Below, one piece after another: positions 61,685 to 64,000 of a stretch of 64,000 bases of DNA. Where the stretch lies: assembly GCF_014656215.1 (NCBI RefSeq), contig NZ_BNBZ01000001.1:124001-188000 (forward strand). Direction: 5' to 3'. Position 1 is the first letter of the stretch; each line of letters starts with the position of its first letter. The notes under the pieces are model-generated. The model was not told the DNA's origin, searched no databases, and saw nothing but the letters and a program-made list of their open reading frames with translations. Both the position numbers and the translations under genes were made by a program. This stretch comes from Streptomyces zaomyceticus. GTDB lineage: Bacteria > Actinomycetota > Actinomycetes > Streptomycetales > Streptomycetaceae.

Positions 61685-62722
61685 ATGACGACATCACGGA
61701 ACCCCGTCCCCACCCGTCCGCTCGGCACCACCGGTCCCCGCGTCTCCGCCCTCGGGCTCGGCTGCATGGGCATGTCCGCCCTGTACGGCGAGAGCGACCG
61801 CGCCGAGTCGCTCGCGACGATCCACGCCGCCCTGGACGCGGGGGTGACCCTGCTCGACACGGGCGACTTCTACGGAATGGGGCACAACGAACTGCTGATC
61901 GCCGAGGCGCTGCGGACCGCCCCCGCCGCCGCCCGCGAGCAGGCCCTGACCAGCGTGAAGTTCGGCGCGCTCCGCACCGTGGAGGGCGGCTTCACCGGGT
62001 ACGACGGACGCCCGGCCGCCGTGAAGAACTTCGCGGCCTACTCGCTCCAGCGCCTGGGCGCCGACCACATCGACATCTACCGGATCGCCCGCGTCGACCC
62101 GGACGTGCCGATCGAGGAGACCGTCGGCGCCATCGCCGAACTCGTCGAGGCCGGGCACGTCCGGCACATCGGACTCTCCGAGGTCGGCGCGGACACCCTG
62201 CGCCGGGCGGCGGCCGTGGCCCCGATCGCGGACCTCCAGATCGAGTACTCGCTCATCTCCCGCTCCATCGAGGAGAAGATCCTCCCGGCCGCCCGTGAGC
62301 TCGGCATCGGTGTCACGGCGTACGGGGTGCTGTCGCGCGGCCTCATCAGCGGCCACTTCACCCGGGACCGGGAGCTGGCGGCGAACGACTTCCGCGGCAT
62401 GAGCCCGCGCTTCCAGGGCGAGAACCTCCGGCGGAACCTGGACCTGGTGGACCGGCTGCGGACCCTCGCCGAGGCCAAGGGCGCATCGGTCGCGCAGACC
62501 GCGATCGCCTGGGTCCTCGCCCAGGCCGAGCGGCAGGGCGTGGACATCGTCCCGCTGGTCGGCGCCCGGCGCCGGGACCGGCTCGCGGAGGCGCTCGGCG
62601 CCCTGGACGTCACCCTCGACGCCGCCGACCTGGCCGCGATCGAGGAGGCCGTCCCGGCGGGTGCGGCGGCCGGCGAGCGGTACCCGGCGGCGCAGATGGC
62701 ACACCTGGACAGCGAGCACTGA
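61685..62722 (+). CDS. Aldo/keto reductase
   Basis: A 345-residue NADPH-dependent (beta/alpha)8 reductase. TRPLGTTGPRVSALGLGCMG is the family opening. LLDTGDFYGMGHNE gives catalytic Asp and Tyr, and TSVKFG the Lys. The position of the fourth tetrad residue, His in most members, reads IYRIARVDPDVPIEE, i.e. Ala, a known subfamily variant. VPLVGARRRDRLAEAL binds the NADP phosphate. The ATG at 61685 was chosen over an in-frame ATG inside the operator. It is followed after 43 nt by its likely TetR regulator. Confidence 0.88.
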   Translation: MTTSRNPVPTRPLGTTGPRVSALGLGCMGMSALYGESDRAESLATIHAALDAGVTLLDTGDFYGMGHNELLIAEALRTAPAAAREQALTSVKFGALRTVEGGFTGYDGRPAAVKNFAAYSLQRLGADHIDIYRIARVDPDVPIEETVGAIAELVEAGHVRHIGLSEVGADTLRRAAAVAPIADLQIEYSLISRSIEEKILPAARELGIGVTAYGVLSRGLISGHFTRDRELAANDFRGMSPRFQGENLRRNLDLVDRLRTLAEAKGASVAQTAIAWVLAQAERQGVDIVPLVGARRRDRLAEALGALDVTLDAADLAAIEEAVPAGAAAGERYPAAQMAHLDSEH

Positions 62723-62765
62723 CCGGCACCGCGGGACCACCGCGACCGACGGGTACTGTCATCGC

Positions 62766-63356
62766 ATGGCCGCCACCGAGACCCTGACCGCCGAGCGCAT
62801 CCTCGAAGCGACCGAGGAGGTGCTGCGCCGCTACGGCCCGGCGAAGGCGACCGTGGTGGACGTGGCCCGTGTGCTCGGCGTCAGCCACGGCAGCGTCTAC
62901 CGCCACTTCCGCACCAAGGCGGCCCTCCGCGAGGCGGTGACCGAGCGGTGGCTGGAGCGGACGATCGTCGCGCTCCGGCCTTACACCGAGGGGCCGGGCG
63001 CCGCCGACGAGCGGCTGACCGGCTGGCTGACCGCCCTCTTCACCCTCAAGCGCCGCAAGGCGGGCGGCGACCCGGAGCTGATGGCCACCTTCCAGGTGCT
63101 GATCGGCGAGAACAGCGCGGTGGTCCATCGGCACGAGGAACACCTGGTGGAGCAGATCTCCCGCATCGTGGAGGACGGCCACCACGAGGGGGTGTTCGCC
63201 GCACCGGAGCGGGACTACGCCACGACGGCCCGCGCGGTCTTCGACGCCACCGGCCGCTTCCACGACCCGGCGCACGCCGCCGACTGGGCGGCCACGGACA
63301 TCGAGGACGCGTTCGCGGCGGTCGTCTCGCTGACACAGCGCGCCCTGCGGGCCTGA
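62766..63356 (+). CDS. TetR-family regulator
   Basis: A 196-residue repressor. The helix-turn-helix spans ATVVDVARVLGVSHGSVYRHFRTKAALRE (about 28-56). The ligand domain contains GGDPELMATFQVLIGENSAVVHRHEEHL and ends FAAVVSLTQRALRA, the layout of TetR_C_7-type proteins. It probably binds the ATGACAGAT-n6-ATCTGTCAT palindrome 1.1 kb upstream, controlling the aldo/keto reductase operon that includes itself. Confidence 0.85.
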   Translation: MAATETLTAERILEATEEVLRRYGPAKATVVDVARVLGVSHGSVYRHFRTKAALREAVTERWLERTIVALRPYTEGPGAADERLTGWLTALFTLKRRKAGGDPELMATFQVLIGENSAVVHRHEEHLVEQISRIVEDGHHEGVFAAPERDYATTARAVFDATGRFHDPAHAADWAATDIEDAFAAVVSLTQRALRA

Positions 63357-63510
63357 CCCGCACCCGCACCCGCACCCGCGGCACAACGCGCCTCGCGGGC
63401 CCGACCCGCACCCGCCTTGAAGATCATTTGGATCGGACTTTCCCGTTCCGTGTCCGGACCCTGACTAGCGTTCTCGCGCACCGCGACCGTCGACGCTCCC
63501 AGGGGGAACC

Positions 63511-64000
63511 ATGTCCGAAACCGCCAAGCCACCGGCCCGCTCGGGGGCCGCCTCCGCGCTCGGCTGGCTCCTCACCATCGGCCTCAACGTGGTCGCGCCC
63601 ATCGTCACGTACAACACCCTGACCGAGAACCACGGTTGGTCCGAGTTCGGGGCCCTGCTCGCCGGCAGCGCCTGGCCCGTCCTGGACAGCGCGATCATGG
63701 TCGCCTGGCGGCGCAAGATCGACGAGTTCGCCGTCGTCACCCTGGTCTTCCTGGTGATCACGGCGCTCGTCTCGCTGATCGGCGCGCACACCGCCCGCGC
63801 GCTCCTGGTCAAGGACTCCGGTGTGACGGGCCTGTTCGGGCTGCTCTGTCTGGCCACCCTCCTCGCCCCCCGCCCGCTGATGTTCTACTTCGGCCGCAAG
63901 TTCGCCACCGACGGCACCCCGGCGAGCACGGCCTGGTGGAACGGCATGTGGCAGTACGAGGGCTTCCGCTCCACCATGCGCACGATGACGCTGGTGTGGG
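63511..64000 (+). CDS. VC0807-family membrane protein, N-terminal part
   Basis: The first ~163 residues of a gene cut by the right edge. Several membrane segments are visible (LGWLLTIGLNVVAPIVTYN; FAVVTLVFLVITALVSLIGA; FGLLCLATLLAPRPLMFYFG). The stretch FYFGRKFATDGTPASTAWWN and YEGFRSTMRTMTLVW are typical of the VC0807/septation-protein-A-like family of unknown function. The ATG has AGGGGGAA 6 nt upstream. The 154-nt gap before it contains a short (CGCACC)n run with no other structure. Confidence 0.75.
   Translation, partial: MSETAKPPARSGAASALGWLLTIGLNVVAPIVTYNTLTENHGWSEFGALLAGSAWPVLDSAIMVAWRRKIDEFAVVTLVFLVITALVSLIGAHTARALLVKDSGVTGLFGLLCLATLLAPRPLMFYFGRKFATDGTPASTAWWNGMWQYEGFRSTMRTMTLVW

Overview
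The window is chromosomal DNA from a Streptomyces-type actinomycete. Base composition is very high in G+C, with almost every third codon position G or C. Starts are often GTG, ATGA/GTGA overlaps between consecutive genes are common, and secreted proteins carry Tat or long Sec signals. The gene set also fits: an Hrd sigma factor beside dnaG and dgt, paired heterodimeric ABC exporters, a TerD-like protein, a class E/F-like sortase, DUF6243 and VC0807-type proteins. There is no rRNA operon, CRISPR array or complete prophage.

Layout. 1-5.8 kb: start of a secreted S8 peptidase, an EntS-like MFS exporter coupled to a GNAT acetyltransferase, the divergent ohrR/ohr pair with a palindromic operator, and a Tat-exported phospholipase C. 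6.1-9.1 kb: a DUF2252 protein and a ClC-type channel. 9.3-12.9 kb: an accessory block of poorly characterised genes (a RelE-like small protein, an OGG-like DNA glycosylase, a 597-residue protein with a zinc-ribbon-like Cys pattern, and a gene that looks frameshifted), followed by a three-tRNA cluster (CAT, Asn, Asn). 13.7-20.5 kb: a YtxH-like membrane protein, a divergent FGGY kinase, a heterodimeric ABC exporter and a TerD-like protein. 20.5-27.4 kb: a leftward block of sirohydrochlorin chelatase-like gene, dgt, FAD reductase, dnaG and an Hrd sigma factor.

27.5-45.8 kb is dominated by nitrogen assimilation: a MoCo nitrate reductase (narB), then nirB/nirD with an accessory FAD oxidoreductase behind a good GlnR-type box. 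The CbiX-like chelatase may supply siroheme for NirB. Interspersed are an aquaporin-like channel, a SanA-like protein, a CutA-GGCT fusion, a second ABC exporter pair paralogous to the first, an FMN reductase, a class IV aminotransferase, a sortase with a possible substrate, a TSUP exporter and a ferric-reductase-like flavocytochrome. 45.8-52.4 kb: a TetR-controlled MFS/SDR unit with two copies of the same operator, a VOC protein, a truncated haemoglobin, a PhoX-like Tat protein and a DUF5937/ArsR regulator. 53-57 kb: ppdK and dusB with exemplary terminators. 57-64 kb: two MFS drug exporters with an XRE/MmyB regulator, DUF6243, an aldo/keto reductase with its TetR regulator, and the start of a VC0807-family membrane protein.

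Most of the window is ordinary core Streptomyces sequence. The parts most worth a second look are the 9.3-12.9 kb accessory block, several short tandem repeats, the FGGY kinase with altered active-site motifs, the CutA-GGCT fusion, and the operator duplications. All assignments come from reading the sequence; no database search was run.
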